DNA of 64,000 nucleotides from Pseudaestuariivita atlantica (GTDB lineage: Bacteria > Pseudomonadota > Alphaproteobacteria > Rhodobacterales > Rhodobacteraceae), in NCBI RefSeq assembly GCF_001205715.1, contig NZ_AQQZ01000003.1, positions 1 to 64,000 on the forward strand. The letters are read 5' to 3'. Position 1 is the first letter of the stretch. Each line of letters begins with the position of its first letter. The notes beneath the pieces were generated by a model. That model saw nothing but the letters and a program-made list of their open reading frames with translations. It had not been told where the DNA came from and searched no databases. Shown in pieces: positions 9,209 through 16,933 of the stretch. Both the position numbers and the translations under genes were made by a program.

Positions 9209-10578
9209 CAGATCAACCATGGCATCATGAGGGTCGCGAAGCTGAGGACGAAGAAGAACCCTGCCATGTCGGTCACGGTTGTCAGCAACGGCCCGCTGGC
9301 CGCCGCGGGATCCTGCCCGAGCCGCTTCAACAGAAGGGGCACGACACCGCCGATAGACACCGCAAGCATCGTGTTCAGCGCTAGCGCCGCACCGATCACG
9401 AGGCCGAGGGCCGGATTGCCCTTCCAGATCCACGCAACGATGCCGATCAGCAAGCCCAGCGCGATCCCGTTGATCACCCCGACCGAGATTTCCTTGAACC
9501 AGACGCGCAGGGCATCCATCGGCCGCACGAGGCCGAGGCTGAGTTCGCGCATCGTCACGCCGACCGCCTGGTTGCCGGAACAACCCGACATGTCGGACAC
9601 CATCGGCAGGAAGACGGCAAGCGCGATGACGGCGGCAAGCGTTTCCTCGTAGGCCGAGATCACGCTGGCGGCGATGATGTTGAGCACGATGTTGGCAGAC
9701 AGCCACGCAAGCCTGCGCCGCGACCTCAGCCATGTCGGCATCGACCGCAACTCGTCACCCACCACACCCTGGCGTTTGAGGCTCTCGCTCTCGCTCCGCT
9801 CAAGCACGGCCTCCGCCACGGCGGACCGGGACACGACACCGACCAGAAGACCGTCGGTATCGACAACCGGGATGCCGAGGAACGGATGCTCGTCAAAGAT
9901 GTCCTCGAGCCGCTCCAGCGGCATGTCCACCGGCACGGTCATGGGGCGAACCATGATGTCCGTCAGGTGGGCACTGCGCTTGGCCGTCAACAGGCCGCGC
10001 AGGGACACGACACCCGTCGGCTCCCCCGCCTCGTTCACGATATAGGGGTGCTGTCCGCGATAGCGTTCGAAGTCATCCTCTTCGGATGCAAAGGTCCGCA
10101 GGACCTTGCCGACCGTATCCTTGTCCGAAAACCGGAACACCTCGGCCATCATCAGGCCGCCGGCGGTGTTGTCCTCGTAGGCCGCAAGGCGACGGACATC
10201 CGCCGCGTCCTGTGCGTCCATCTCGGACAGAACCGCCTCGGCGTCGTCGGCATCCATCTCGCCGATGACGTCCGCCTGAACGTCCGAATCAAGTTCTTCG
10301 AGGATTTCGGCCGCACGCTCGGGTTCCAGACGCTCGACAAGGTCGGCGGCCATTTCGTCCGGCGCTTCCTCGATCAGTTCCGCCGCGAGTTCCGCGGGAA
10401 CTAGTTCAAGGACACCGTCCCGCTCCACAGGCGACAGCGCCAGCAATTCTCGCAGCGCATCGCTGTAGGGCAAGGGGTCAAGCAGCGCCGAGATGCGCTC
10501 CGCGTCCCCTGCCGCGATGGCTTCGCGCAGGTCTGGCCCGATCTCCCGGACTTCCTCGATGTGGTCTTGGTCTAGCAT
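9208..10578 (-). CDS. mgtE: Magnesium transporter MgtE (456 aa)
   Basis: Mg2+ channel of the inner membrane. Domains in order: an acidic superhelical MgtE_N domain (about 20-125), a pair of CBS domains (about 135-255), a connecting helix, and five membrane segments (about 290-456). The pore helix region with the conserved [18 protein letters not shown] signature is present. ATG at 10578. Length matches the family (about 450). In known members the cytosolic acidic domains bind Mg2+ and close the channel. It is the promoter-proximal gene of the operon with rimB-like, rimK and the M14-like hydrolase. Confidence 0.95.
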   Translation of the reverse strand: MLDQDHIEEVREIGPDLREAIAAGDAERISALLDPLPYSDALRELLALSPVERDGVLELVPAELAAELIEEAPDEMAADLVERLEPERAAEILEELDSDVQADVIGEMDADDAEAVLSEMDAQDAADVRRLAAYEDNTAGGLMMAEVFRFSDKDTVGKVLRTFASEEDDFERYRGQHPYIVNEAGEPTGVVSLRGLLTAKRSAHLTDIMVRPMTVPVDMPLERLEDIFDEHPFLGIPVVDTDGLLVGVVSRSAVAEAVLERSESESLKRQGVVGDELRSMPTWLRSRRRLAWLSANIVLNIIAASVISAYEETLAAVIALAVFLPMVSDMSGCSGNQAVGVTMRELSLGLVRPMDALRVWFKEISVGVINGIALGLLIGIVAWIWKGNPALGLVIGAALALNTMLAVSIGGVVPLLLKRLGQDPAAASGPLLTTVTDMAGFFFVLSFATLMMPWLI

Positions 10579-10658
10579 GTGGCACCAAAATTTTTCTTCC
10601 CGTGCTTTACATAGGCAAAAAAATTTTGTCTATAGATAAAAATAGTTTGGATTTGAAG
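10579..10658. promoter_or_regulatory. Divergent promoter region with AAAATTTT inverted repeat
   Basis: AT-rich 80-bp gap between the divergent mgtE and 90-aa genes. It holds a 10-bp inverted repeat, CAAAATTTTT at 10586-10595 and AAAAATTTTG at 10619-10628, separated by 23 bp. The minus-strand mgtE start is only 8 bp from the first arm, so the arm would lie in or just before the ribosome-binding site. A TATAGAT-like -10 candidate for the plus-strand gene lies at about 10631-10637. Confidence 0.45.
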
Positions 10659-10931
10659 ATGCAGCACGATGATGTAGCCAAGCAACTCCAGGATCTCTAC
10701 GCGGTCCCATTCGGGGGCAAGGGATCGGGTCGCTTCAGGATTCCCGAGAAGCTCGTGAAAGAGATGATGGGCCGACGGCGGCTTTATCCCGAAGACCGGA
10801 CAGCCCTCGCACGCGCCCTGTTCGAGCGCGGCTTCGTCCTGATCGACATGGACACCTTCTTTGTCGTGATGAGCGCGAATTCGTTCGTCAACTACCGGCG
10901 CGTCGGGAAGGAAACGATCGCACCGAAGTGA
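10659..10931 (+). CDS. Hypothetical small protein (90 aa)
   Basis: Not recognised. The ATG at 10659 (MQHDDVAKQLQDLYAVPFGG) is preferred over the in-frame ATG at 10602, because the 19 upstream residues derive from the AT-rich promoter region. The protein is basic and soluble, with a helical start, GKGSGRFRIPEKLVKEMMGR in the middle and a hydrophobic strand, FVLIDMDTFFVVMSANSFV, near the end. It has no cysteine or transmembrane segment. It is divergent from mgtE and followed by a strong hairpin terminator. The charged central helix could bind DNA or RNA, but nothing proves this. Confidence 0.7.
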   Translation: MQHDDVAKQLQDLYAVPFGGKGSGRFRIPEKLVKEMMGRRRLYPEDRTALARALFERGFVLIDMDTFFVVMSANSFVNYRRVGKETIAPK

Positions 10932-10985
10932 TGATCGGCATCGGGAAACGTGCCCGCGCTGCGTTCCGGGCATCCCCGGCAGCAA

Positions 10986-11011
10986 AAAGGCCCGCACGAC
11001 GGCGGGCCTTT
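10986..11011. terminator. Bidirectional hairpin terminator
   Basis: Arms AAAGGCCCGC (10986-10995) and GCGGGCCTTT (11002-11011) pair perfectly over 10 bp with a 6-nt loop. The flanking A and T runs let it work in both directions. It lies between the convergent 90-aa gene and the metallo-beta-lactamase-fold gene. Confidence 0.85.
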
Positions 11012-11031
11012 CCAGCGTTGGTCGGGGAGCG

Positions 11032-11997
11032 TCAGGCCCAGGTCGCGGGCACGTAGCGGTAGACCTCGCCGTCCCGCAGGATGCGACCGAAGCCGGGGAA
11101 GTGGACATGGCTGCCCGCGATCAGGGTCTTGTCGGCGGCCAGCCTGTCGAACAGCGCGACGCGGGATTGCGCGGCGAGGCCCGTATCCACGTCGAACCCG
11201 AACCCGATGTTCGGAAGCGCGGTGTGCAGTTCGGCGTTGTGGATCGTGTCGGCGACCATCATCACCTGCCGGTCCCCGCCGTCGATCATCACCACCGAAT
11301 GGCCCGGCGTGTGGCCCGGCGACAGCGACAGCGTCAGGCCCGGAGCGATCTCGGCCCCGTCGGCCACCTGCGTGACCCGGCCCGCATAGGCGCCCATCAC
11401 GGCCTTCGCCAGCTGGAACAGGCCCTGCATCGCCTCGGGCGCGGCGGCCATCGCGGCGTCGTCGGTCCAGAAAGTCGCCTCGGCCTCGGCCACGACCAGT
11501 TCGGCATTGGCAAAGGCCGCGCCACCGCCCGCCAGAAGACCGCCGACATGGTCGGGGTGCAGGTGCGTGACGACGACCGTGTCCACCGCCTCTGCCGACG
11601 TGCCCGCCGCCGCGAGACCTGCCGACAGGCGCCCGAACCCCGGCCCCAGCATCTCCAGCCCGCCCATGCCCGCGTCGATCAGGATGGTGCGGTCACCCGA
11701 TTGCAGCAGGTAGGCGTTGACCGGCGCGGGCAGCAGGTCCGGCCCGATCCCGTTGGCCTCCATCACGCTGTTGATCTGCTCGTCCGGCAGGCCAAAGAAG
11801 AACCCCCGCCCCAACGGCGCGACGCCGTCCATGATCGCCGTGATCCGGTACGATCCGAGCGACGCGCCATAGATCGCCGCGTCGCCCGGCGCGGCGTGGC
11901 CATCCGCCCGCGCCTGCCCCGCGAAAGAGACCGCCAGCGGAGCCGTCAGGGCCGCCATCCCGAAGGCGCGGCGCGAAAGTCTGGGTGATGGGAACAT
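11032..11997 (-). CDS. Exported metallo-beta-lactamase-fold hydrolase (321 aa)
   Basis: MBL-fold metallohydrolase with a Tat signal: SRRAFGMAALTAPLAVSFAG follows the start and ends near ARADG. The metal-binding motif is VVTHLHPDHVGGL, with further ligands in SPGHTPGHSVV and GSHVHFPGFG. I chose the ATG at 11997 because AAGGA lies 7 bp upstream; an upstream TTG would put the twin arginines further in. It would fold in the cytoplasm with its metals and be exported. The substrate is open: lactones, esters and other MBL substrates are all possible. It is divergent from a MarR/OhrR-like regulator that probably controls it. Confidence 0.85.
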   Translation of the reverse strand: MFPSPRLSRRAFGMAALTAPLAVSFAGQARADGHAAPGDAAIYGASLGSYRITAIMDGVAPLGRGFFFGLPDEQINSVMEANGIGPDLLPAPVNAYLLQSGDRTILIDAGMGGLEMLGPGFGRLSAGLAAAGTSAEAVDTVVVTHLHPDHVGGLLAGGGAAFANAELVVAEAEATFWTDDAAMAAAPEAMQGLFQLAKAVMGAYAGRVTQVADGAEIAPGLTLSLSPGHTPGHSVVMIDGGDRQVMMVADTIHNAELHTALPNIGFGFDVDTGLAAQSRVALFDRLAADKTLIAGSHVHFPGFGRILRDGEVYRYVPATWA

Positions 11998-12025
11998 GTC
12001 GAAATCCTTCTGTTGCAAAATTAAG

Positions 12026-12052
12026 TTCGTACACGATATATTCTTTTACGAA
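12026..12052. promoter_or_regulatory. Candidate MarR/OhrR operator
   Basis: In the AT-rich gap between the MBL-fold gene and the MarR gene, TTCGTA (12026-12031) and TACGAA (12047-12052) form a perfect 6-bp inverted repeat with a 15-bp AT-rich spacer (CACGATATATTCTTT). Position and symmetry fit an operator for the adjacent regulator, but no consensus was checked. Confidence 0.4.
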
Positions 12053-12105
12053 ATTCTTGATGTCAAGCCTTTCGTTTCCGCAAGGCCGTGACTAACGTGC
12101 CCGGT

Positions 12106-12582
12106 ATGAGCGACACTCCGTCCAAACTCGACACGATGCTGTGCTACCGCGTCTACGCGCTGCAACTGGCGTTCAACCGCTATTACCAGGCGGTTTTCGG
12201 CGATACCGGCTTCACTTACCCGAAATACGTCGCGCTGATGGGGCTTGATGAACTGGGCACGGTCACGCTCAACGAACTGGCGGCGCGGATCGGGGTGGAG
12301 CCGAACACGCTGTCGCCCCTCGTCAAGAAGATGAGCGGGTTCGGCCTGATCGACCGCAAGCGCGACGACCGGGACGAACGGCGCGTGCTGCTGTCGCTGA
12401 CGCCCTTCGGCAGATCGGTGCTGGCCGAGGCCACCCGCGCCGCCGATGCCGGGTGGGAGAGCCTAGGCCTCGACCCCGCAGCGGTGGAACAGGCGCTCGC
12501 GGTTCTGGGCGACGCGAATGACCGGCTGGCCGCCGCCGACCTGCCCACGGTGATGCGCCTGCCGGACCGGCCCGGCGACTGA
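12106..12582 (+). CDS. MarR-family regulator, OhrR-like (158 aa)
   Basis: Winged-helix repressor of the MarR family. The N-terminus LDTMLCYRVYALQLAFNRYY followed by FTYPKYVALM matches the OhrR subgroup, whose single N-terminal cysteine senses organic peroxides; here it is Cys13. The wing and recognition helix region is LNELAARIGVEPNTLSPLVKKM and KRDDRDERRVLLSLT. I chose ATG 12106; an in-frame GTG at 12088 is the alternative. It is divergent from the exported MBL-fold gene, and no ohr gene is near, so the regulated function may differ from classical peroxide resistance. Confidence 0.85.
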   Translation: MSDTPSKLDTMLCYRVYALQLAFNRYYQAVFGDTGFTYPKYVALMGLDELGTVTLNELAARIGVEPNTLSPLVKKMSGFGLIDRKRDDRDERRVLLSLTPFGRSVLAEATRAADAGWESLGLDPAAVEQALAVLGDANDRLAAADLPTVMRLPDRPGD

Positions 12583-12591
12583 CCGCCCGGC

Positions 12592-13668
12592 CTATGCCGT
12601 GAGCCATCCTTCCAAATCGCGCTCCGGGTGAATGTGCGGCGTCCCGGTGGCAACCATGTGCGGGCGCAGGTCCGCCGGGCCACGGCCTTCCGGGTCGCCA
12701 TGCGCCCAGTCGTGAAACCCGTCCGACCACCGCAAGAGCGCCCCTGTCTGCGGCAGCGTTGCGGTGCCGCCCTCGGCCCAGAAGGTCAGGCCGTCGCCCA
12801 TCGTCTCGCCGAACAGCCGCGCCCGCGCGCCCAGCCGGTGCCGGACGAGGACCGCGACGACGATCGCCGCCGAAAACGTGTACCTGTCCACCTGCACGGC
12901 GCAGCGCGCCGCGTGTGCATCCAGCGCCGCGACCAAGGGCAGTGCCTTCAGGAAACTGCCCCCCGGATTGCCACGCAGGTCGAGCACGACCTGCCCGTCG
13001 CCCGCCGCGACCCGGCGCGACGCATCTGCAATGACGGCATCGAGGTCGGGCACCTCCGCCTCGGCCAGCGATGCCAGCCGCACCCGCGTTCCGGGGCTGT
13101 CGGACTTTGCCCATGGATCGGCGCCGGGTACGTCGCCGCCGCGCTCGTGCACCGGGTAAAGGTCAAGCGCGGGCACGCGCGTGCTCATGTCGCAGGCAAC
13201 CGAACCGCCCCCGGACAGGCCGAACGTGACCTGCCGCCCCGGATCGATCCCCCCCGCCGACAGGGCGGCGGGCCAGGCAAACATGACCCCCGCAACCGCC
13301 CTTTGCCGCGCGGGTGTCCCGGCGAGGAACGGGGTCCAGCGGGCAAACAGCGTCTCGGGGTCGATCCCGTCCACGTGTTCCAGCGTCCCGCCATCCGCAC
13401 CGCACAGATGCCACCCCGCGCCCCGCGCCACGATCCGCGAAGGTATAACCTCCAGCGCGGGCATCGGGATGATCCGGGTATGCCCGTTGCCCGCCAGCGC
13501 CAGCACGCGCATCGCGGCCAGCAGGAAGGCATCACGCGATCCTGTCCGCGCGACGTCGCGCATCCGGTCCAGCGCCGCACCCATCAATGCAGAAGGGACG
13601 GCGGCACAGGCCCCGTCCCTTTCCACGAATTCTGAAACGATGTCAGCGTCCTGGGAAAAGCCCGCCAC
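12592..13668 (-). CDS. S41-like (C-terminal processing) peptidase family protein (358 aa)
   Basis: Resembles the S41 peptidase core: a strand and turn VVLDLRGNPGGSFLKALPLV, then DRYTFSAAIVVAVLVRHRL, where the serine of TFSAA sits at the usual nucleophile position, then RLFGETMGDGLTFW. A clear PDZ domain and a signal peptide are missing, and the lysine of the Ser-Lys dyad is not obvious, so it may be a tricorn-like or non-classical member. It lies 12 bp downstream of nuoA on the same strand and is probably co-transcribed. Target unknown. Confidence 0.65.
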   Translation of the reverse strand: MAGFSQDADIVSEFVERDGACAAVPSALMGAALDRMRDVARTGSRDAFLLAAMRVLALAGNGHTRIIPMPALEVIPSRIVARGAGWHLCGADGGTLEHVDGIDPETLFARWTPFLAGTPARQRAVAGVMFAWPAALSAGGIDPGRQVTFGLSGGGSVACDMSTRVPALDLYPVHERGGDVPGADPWAKSDSPGTRVRLASLAEAEVPDLDAVIADASRRVAAGDGQVVLDLRGNPGGSFLKALPLVAALDAHAARCAVQVDRYTFSAAIVVAVLVRHRLGARARLFGETMGDGLTFWAEGGTATLPQTGALLRWSDGFHDWAHGDPEGRGPADLRPHMVATGTPHIHPERDLEGWLTA

Positions 13669-13680
13669 GGCGGCGCGCCG

Positions 13681-14046
13681 TTATTCCCACTCCATCGCGC
13701 CCTTGCGCCATTCATAGGCGAACCCGGCGGTCAGCACGGCAAGGAAGACCATCATCGACCAGAAGCCGACCATGCTCACGTCCTTGAACGCCACCGCCCA
13801 CGGGAAGAGGAACGCGATTTCGAGGTCGAAGATGATGAACAGGATCGACACGAGGTAGAACCGCACGTCGAACTTCATCCGCGCATCGTCGAACGCGTTG
13901 AACCCGCATTCATAGGCCGACACCTTTTCCGGATCCGGGTTGCGCACCGCCACGACGGCGGCTGCAAGGATCAGAACCATTCCAAGCCCGATGGCGATCG
14001 CAAGAAATACGAGGATCGGCGCGTATTCGCGAAGCATGTCGTCCAT
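13681..14046 (-). CDS. nuoA: NADH-quinone oxidoreductase subunit A (121 aa)
   Basis: Membrane subunit of respiratory complex I. Three transmembrane segments are visible (about 8-34, 60-83, 88-110), with the conserved loop [20 protein letters not shown] and the [11 protein letters not shown] motif of the second helix. Length is typical. I chose ATG 14046 ([10 protein letters not shown]) over a TTG one codon upstream. Unusually, nuoB does not follow: the next gene downstream is the S41-like peptidase, and upstream is a 59-aa hypothetical gene. It could be a separated subunit gene or a second copy; the rest of the nuo cluster must lie elsewhere. Confidence 0.93.
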   Translation of the reverse strand: MDDMLREYAPILVFLAIAIGLGMVLILAAAVVAVRNPDPEKVSAYECGFNAFDDARMKFDVRFYLVSILFIIFDLEIAFLFPWAVAFKDVSMVGFWSMMVFLAVLTAGFAYEWRKGAMEWE

Positions 14047-14227
14047 CAATCCGGCTCCATTGCAACCTTTCCCGGTGGTCTACTCCCGCCACAGGGCAGG
14101 GTCAACGGGCGCAAACGTCACAAACGACCCGGATCCAGAGGGGCGCGAACCTGATGGTCCGGTTCCGCGCGCTCGTCTGGCGCTTGATGGCATCCGGCGC
14201 GGGGATCACCTGAACGCGGCGCGCCTT

Positions 14228-14407
14228 TCAGTGAGCGCCGTGATGCGGGTCGAAGATCTGGCTGGAGATGCCCAGCTCGTCGCGGAACAGGTCCACAAGT
14301 TCGGCGCGCGTCAGGCGCGGGCGGGTCGCCACGTCCTCGATATCGGTCTTGCACACTTTCCGGCGCTCGCGCGACCGGCGCGAGGCCAGCATCGATCTAA
14401 CGGACAT
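14228..14407 (-). CDS. Small hypothetical protein (59 aa)
   Basis: A short ORF with a strong ribosome-binding site (GGAGGA, 7 bp before the ATG at 14407), which makes it likely to be translated. The N-terminal half is very basic (SMLASRRSRERRKVCKTD) and the rest amphipathic (LTRAELVDLFRDELGIS), ending in DPHHGAH, a possible metal-binding tail. It has no membrane segment and one cysteine. It lies about 180 bp upstream of nuoA. Not recognised. Confidence 0.6.
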   Translation of the reverse strand: MSVRSMLASRRSRERRKVCKTDIEDVATRPRLTRAELVDLFRDELGISSQIFDPHHGAH

Positions 14408-14629
14408 GAAAGAGTCCTCCACCGCGGCCCGGCCGATCCGGCGGGCAACTCGAAGGGTGCAGGGGCGCGGGCGCCCAACGGGAATGGCGGGATACTGGCA
14501 TTGTCGTCCTTCCGGCAATCTGTCTTGTGGCCCCAAGACACTGATAAACCGAAGCTATCCCGCGAAACACGCCCGCAAAGGCGCAGCCGGCACGCCCGAA
14601 AGGCAGGCGCGCCTATCCTTTCGGAGAGG

Positions 14630-15418
14630 TCAGTCCGCCGCCCATCCCGGTTTGCGCTTGTCGAAGAAGGCGGTGATGCCTTCCTGCGCCTCGTCCGTCT
14701 CCCACCGCGCGGCGAGCAGGTTCACCAGTTCGGCGATCCGCGCCTCGTCCGGCAGATCAGCGAAGGACAAGAGCAGCCGCTTCGCCTCGGCCACGGCCCC
14801 CGGCGCGCAGGCGAGGTAGGGCGCGATCTCGTCCTCGATGGCGGCGTCCAGCGCCTCCGGGTCCACCACCCGGCTCACCAGCCCCATCGCCAGCGCCTCG
14901 TCGGTCGAAAAGGTGCGCGCCGACATGAAGATGCGCCGCGCCGCACCCACCCCGATCTTGGCCACGACATAGGGCCCGATATTGGCGGGCACGATGCCCA
15001 GCTTCGTCTCGGTCAGGGCCATCTTCACGCCGGGCACCGCGATCACCGCGTCACAGACGCTCAAGAGCCCCAGCCCGCCCGCGATGGCATGGCCATGCAC
15101 CCGCCCGATCAGCGGCTTCGGCATCTCGTTCAGCGCCTTCAGCATCCGCCCCAGTTTGGCGCTTTCCGCCGCGCGGGTGGTGGCATCCATCCCGAACTGC
15201 GCCCGCATCCAGCCTAAGTCGGCCCCTGCCGAAAACGACCGCCCCCGGCCCGCCAGCACGACAACCCGCACGTCGGGGTCCGCGCCCAGCGCTTCGGTCG
15301 CGGCCACCAGCTCGGCCAGCATCTCCGACGACATGGCGTTATGCGTGTCGGGCCGGTTCAGCCACAGGGTCGCAACGCCGCGTGCGTCCCTTTCGATCTC
15401 AAGCGTCTCGAACTGCAT
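14630..15418 (-). CDS. liuC: Methylglutaconyl-CoA hydratase / enoyl-CoA hydratase family (262 aa)
   Basis: Crotonase-fold enzyme, assigned to leucine degradation: 3-methylglutaconyl-CoA to HMG-CoA. Crotonase features are LAGRGRSFSAGADLGWM (oxyanion hole), the HGHAIAGGLGLLSVCDAVIA loop, and LTETKLGIVPANIGPYV with the family glutamate. The role comes from its place as the last gene of the liu operon, overlapping the 3' end of the HMG-CoA lyase gene by 20 bp. Start taken as ATG 15418; GTG 15421 is equally possible. Confidence 0.85.
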   Translation of the reverse strand: MQFETLEIERDARGVATLWLNRPDTHNAMSSEMLAELVAATEALGADPDVRVVVLAGRGRSFSAGADLGWMRAQFGMDATTRAAESAKLGRMLKALNEMPKPLIGRVHGHAIAGGLGLLSVCDAVIAVPGVKMALTETKLGIVPANIGPYVVAKIGVGAARRIFMSARTFSTDEALAMGLVSRVVDPEALDAAIEDEIAPYLACAPGAVAEAKRLLLSFADLPDEARIAELVNLLAARWETDEAQEGITAFFDKRKPGWAAD

Positions 15419-16274
15419 CACCTGTCCCCCGCATCGCCCGCGCCATCCGCGCCGCGTGCATCACCGCGTCCCGGTCGAGCCCGGTCTCGAACCCCAGCGC
15501 TGTCAACCGATCCAGCACCGCCTCGGTCGCCACGTTGCCCGCCGCACCCGGCGCGTAGGGACACCCGCCCAGACCACCCACCGCCGCGTCGAAAATCCGC
15601 ACGCCCTGCCCCAGCGCGACCTCCATCGCGGCAAGCGCCTGCCCGCCCGTATCGTGGAAATGCCCCGCGATCCTTTCGACCGGCACGACGTCCTTCACCG
15701 CGTCGATCATCGCGCCGATCCGCTCGGGCGACCCGCGCCCCAGCGTGTCACCAAGCCCGATCTCGGCACATCCCATGTCGAGCAAGGCTTTTGCCACCCG
15801 CGCCACCGCCTCTGGCGCGACGGGCCCGTCATAGGGACAATCGACCACGCAAGACACGTAACCCCGCACCGGCACACCCCGCGCCACCGCCTCGGCCACC
15901 ACGGGCGCGAACCGCTCGAGGCTCTCGGCAATCGTCGCGTTGATATTGGCCTTGGAAAACCCTTCCGAGGCTGATCCGAACACCGCCACCTCGTCCGCCT
16001 TTGCCGCCAGCGCATCGGTCAACCCGCGCATGTTGGGCGTCAGCGCGACATAGGCCACGCCGGGCGCGCGGGTGATCCCCGCCATCACCTCGGCACTGGT
16101 CGCCATCTGCGGCACCCATTTGGGGTTCACGAAGGACGCGCACTCGATCCGCCGGAACCCCGCGCCCGACAGCGCATCCACCAGCGCGATCTTGTCGGCG
16201 GCGGGGATGATCCGCGCCTCGTTCTGCAACCCGTCGCGCGGGCCGACCTCGAAGATCTCGACGAAATCGCTCAC
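15399..16274 (-). CDS. liuE: Hydroxymethylglutaryl-CoA lyase (291 aa)
   Basis: Cleaves HMG-CoA to acetyl-CoA and acetoacetate, the final step of leucine degradation. It begins VEIFEVGPRDGLQNE, the metal-binding and catalytic motif of the family, and contains CASFVNPKWVPQM, GYVSCVVDCPYDG, GHFHDTGGQALA (metal ligands) and the catalytic-cysteine loop GGLGGCPYAPGAAGN. The GTG start at 16274 overlaps the GST stop (GTGA), which shows translational coupling. Length fits the family (about 300). Confidence 0.95.
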   Translation of the reverse strand: MSDFVEIFEVGPRDGLQNEARIIPAADKIALVDALSGAGFRRIECASFVNPKWVPQMATSAEVMAGITRAPGVAYVALTPNMRGLTDALAAKADEVAVFGSASEGFSKANINATIAESLERFAPVVAEAVARGVPVRGYVSCVVDCPYDGPVAPEAVARVAKALLDMGCAEIGLGDTLGRGSPERIGAMIDAVKDVVPVERIAGHFHDTGGQALAAMEVALGQGVRIFDAAVGGLGGCPYAPGAAGNVATEAVLDRLTALGFETGLDRDAVMHAARMARAMRGTGDAVRDA

Positions 16275-16933
16275 CCCGGCACCTCGTAGAAGTTGCGAGT
16301 ATAGAAATCCTGCTCCCCGTCCAGAGCACGCGCGTCGATATAGGCAGGCCGCTCCGCCAGCCGGTTGCGATAGGCCGCGACACGCGGGAACGCGTCGAAC
16401 TTCGCGTAATAGGGCGCGGCAAAGAGGTTGAAGCCCAGCATCATGTCCGCCGCCGAAAACCCGCTTTCCAGCAGGTAGCCATCGTCGCGCAGCTGCGCCT
16501 CCAGCGCGCGCAGCGTCCCCACCAGCCGCCGCGTAAGGAGCTTCACCACCACCGGGCTCATCTGCGCCGGATCGCGCAGGAAGATGTGGTTGAGGTTCAG
16601 GTTCTCGATCAGCGAGCCCATCGTCTCGGCGAAATGCATGTGCTGCAGGTAAGCGACCCGCTCGGGATGCCCCGGCGCGCGGCCCAGCCCCGCCTTGGAC
16701 CGCGTCTCGGCCAGGTATTCCAGGATCGCGCCGCTTTCGAACAGCGTCCGCCCGTCGATCTCCAGCGCCGGGACGCGGCCCGCGGGCGTCTTGTCCAGCA
16801 CGTCGGGGGCCTGCAGCGACCCGTCGCGGATCGAGTAACTCACGATCTCGGGCGTGATCCCCAACTCGGTCAGCATCCAGAGCACGCGGAACGAGCGTGA
16901 GAACGGAACGTGGTGCAGCGTTGCTTCGGTCAT
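16271..16933 (-). CDS. Glutathione S-transferase family protein (220 aa)
   Basis: Two-domain GST: thioredoxin-like N-terminus with SRSFRVLWMLTELGI, the cis-proline region TPAGRVPALEIDG and the glutathione-binding LFESGAILEYLAE, then an all-helical C-terminal domain with FSAADMMLGFNL. It sits between liuD and liuE, coupled to both by 4-bp overlaps (ATGA with liuD, GTGA with liuE), so it is an integral gene of the liu operon. It may isomerise or protect a pathway intermediate, or may be carried along; no substrate can be read from the sequence. Confidence 0.88.
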   Translation of the reverse strand: MTEATLHHVPFSRSFRVLWMLTELGITPEIVSYSIRDGSLQAPDVLDKTPAGRVPALEIDGRTLFESGAILEYLAETRSKAGLGRAPGHPERVAYLQHMHFAETMGSLIENLNLNHIFLRDPAQMSPVVVKLLTRRLVGTLRALEAQLRDDGYLLESGFSAADMMLGFNLFAAPYYAKFDAFPRVAAYRNRLAERPAYIDARALDGEQDFYTRNFYEVPG

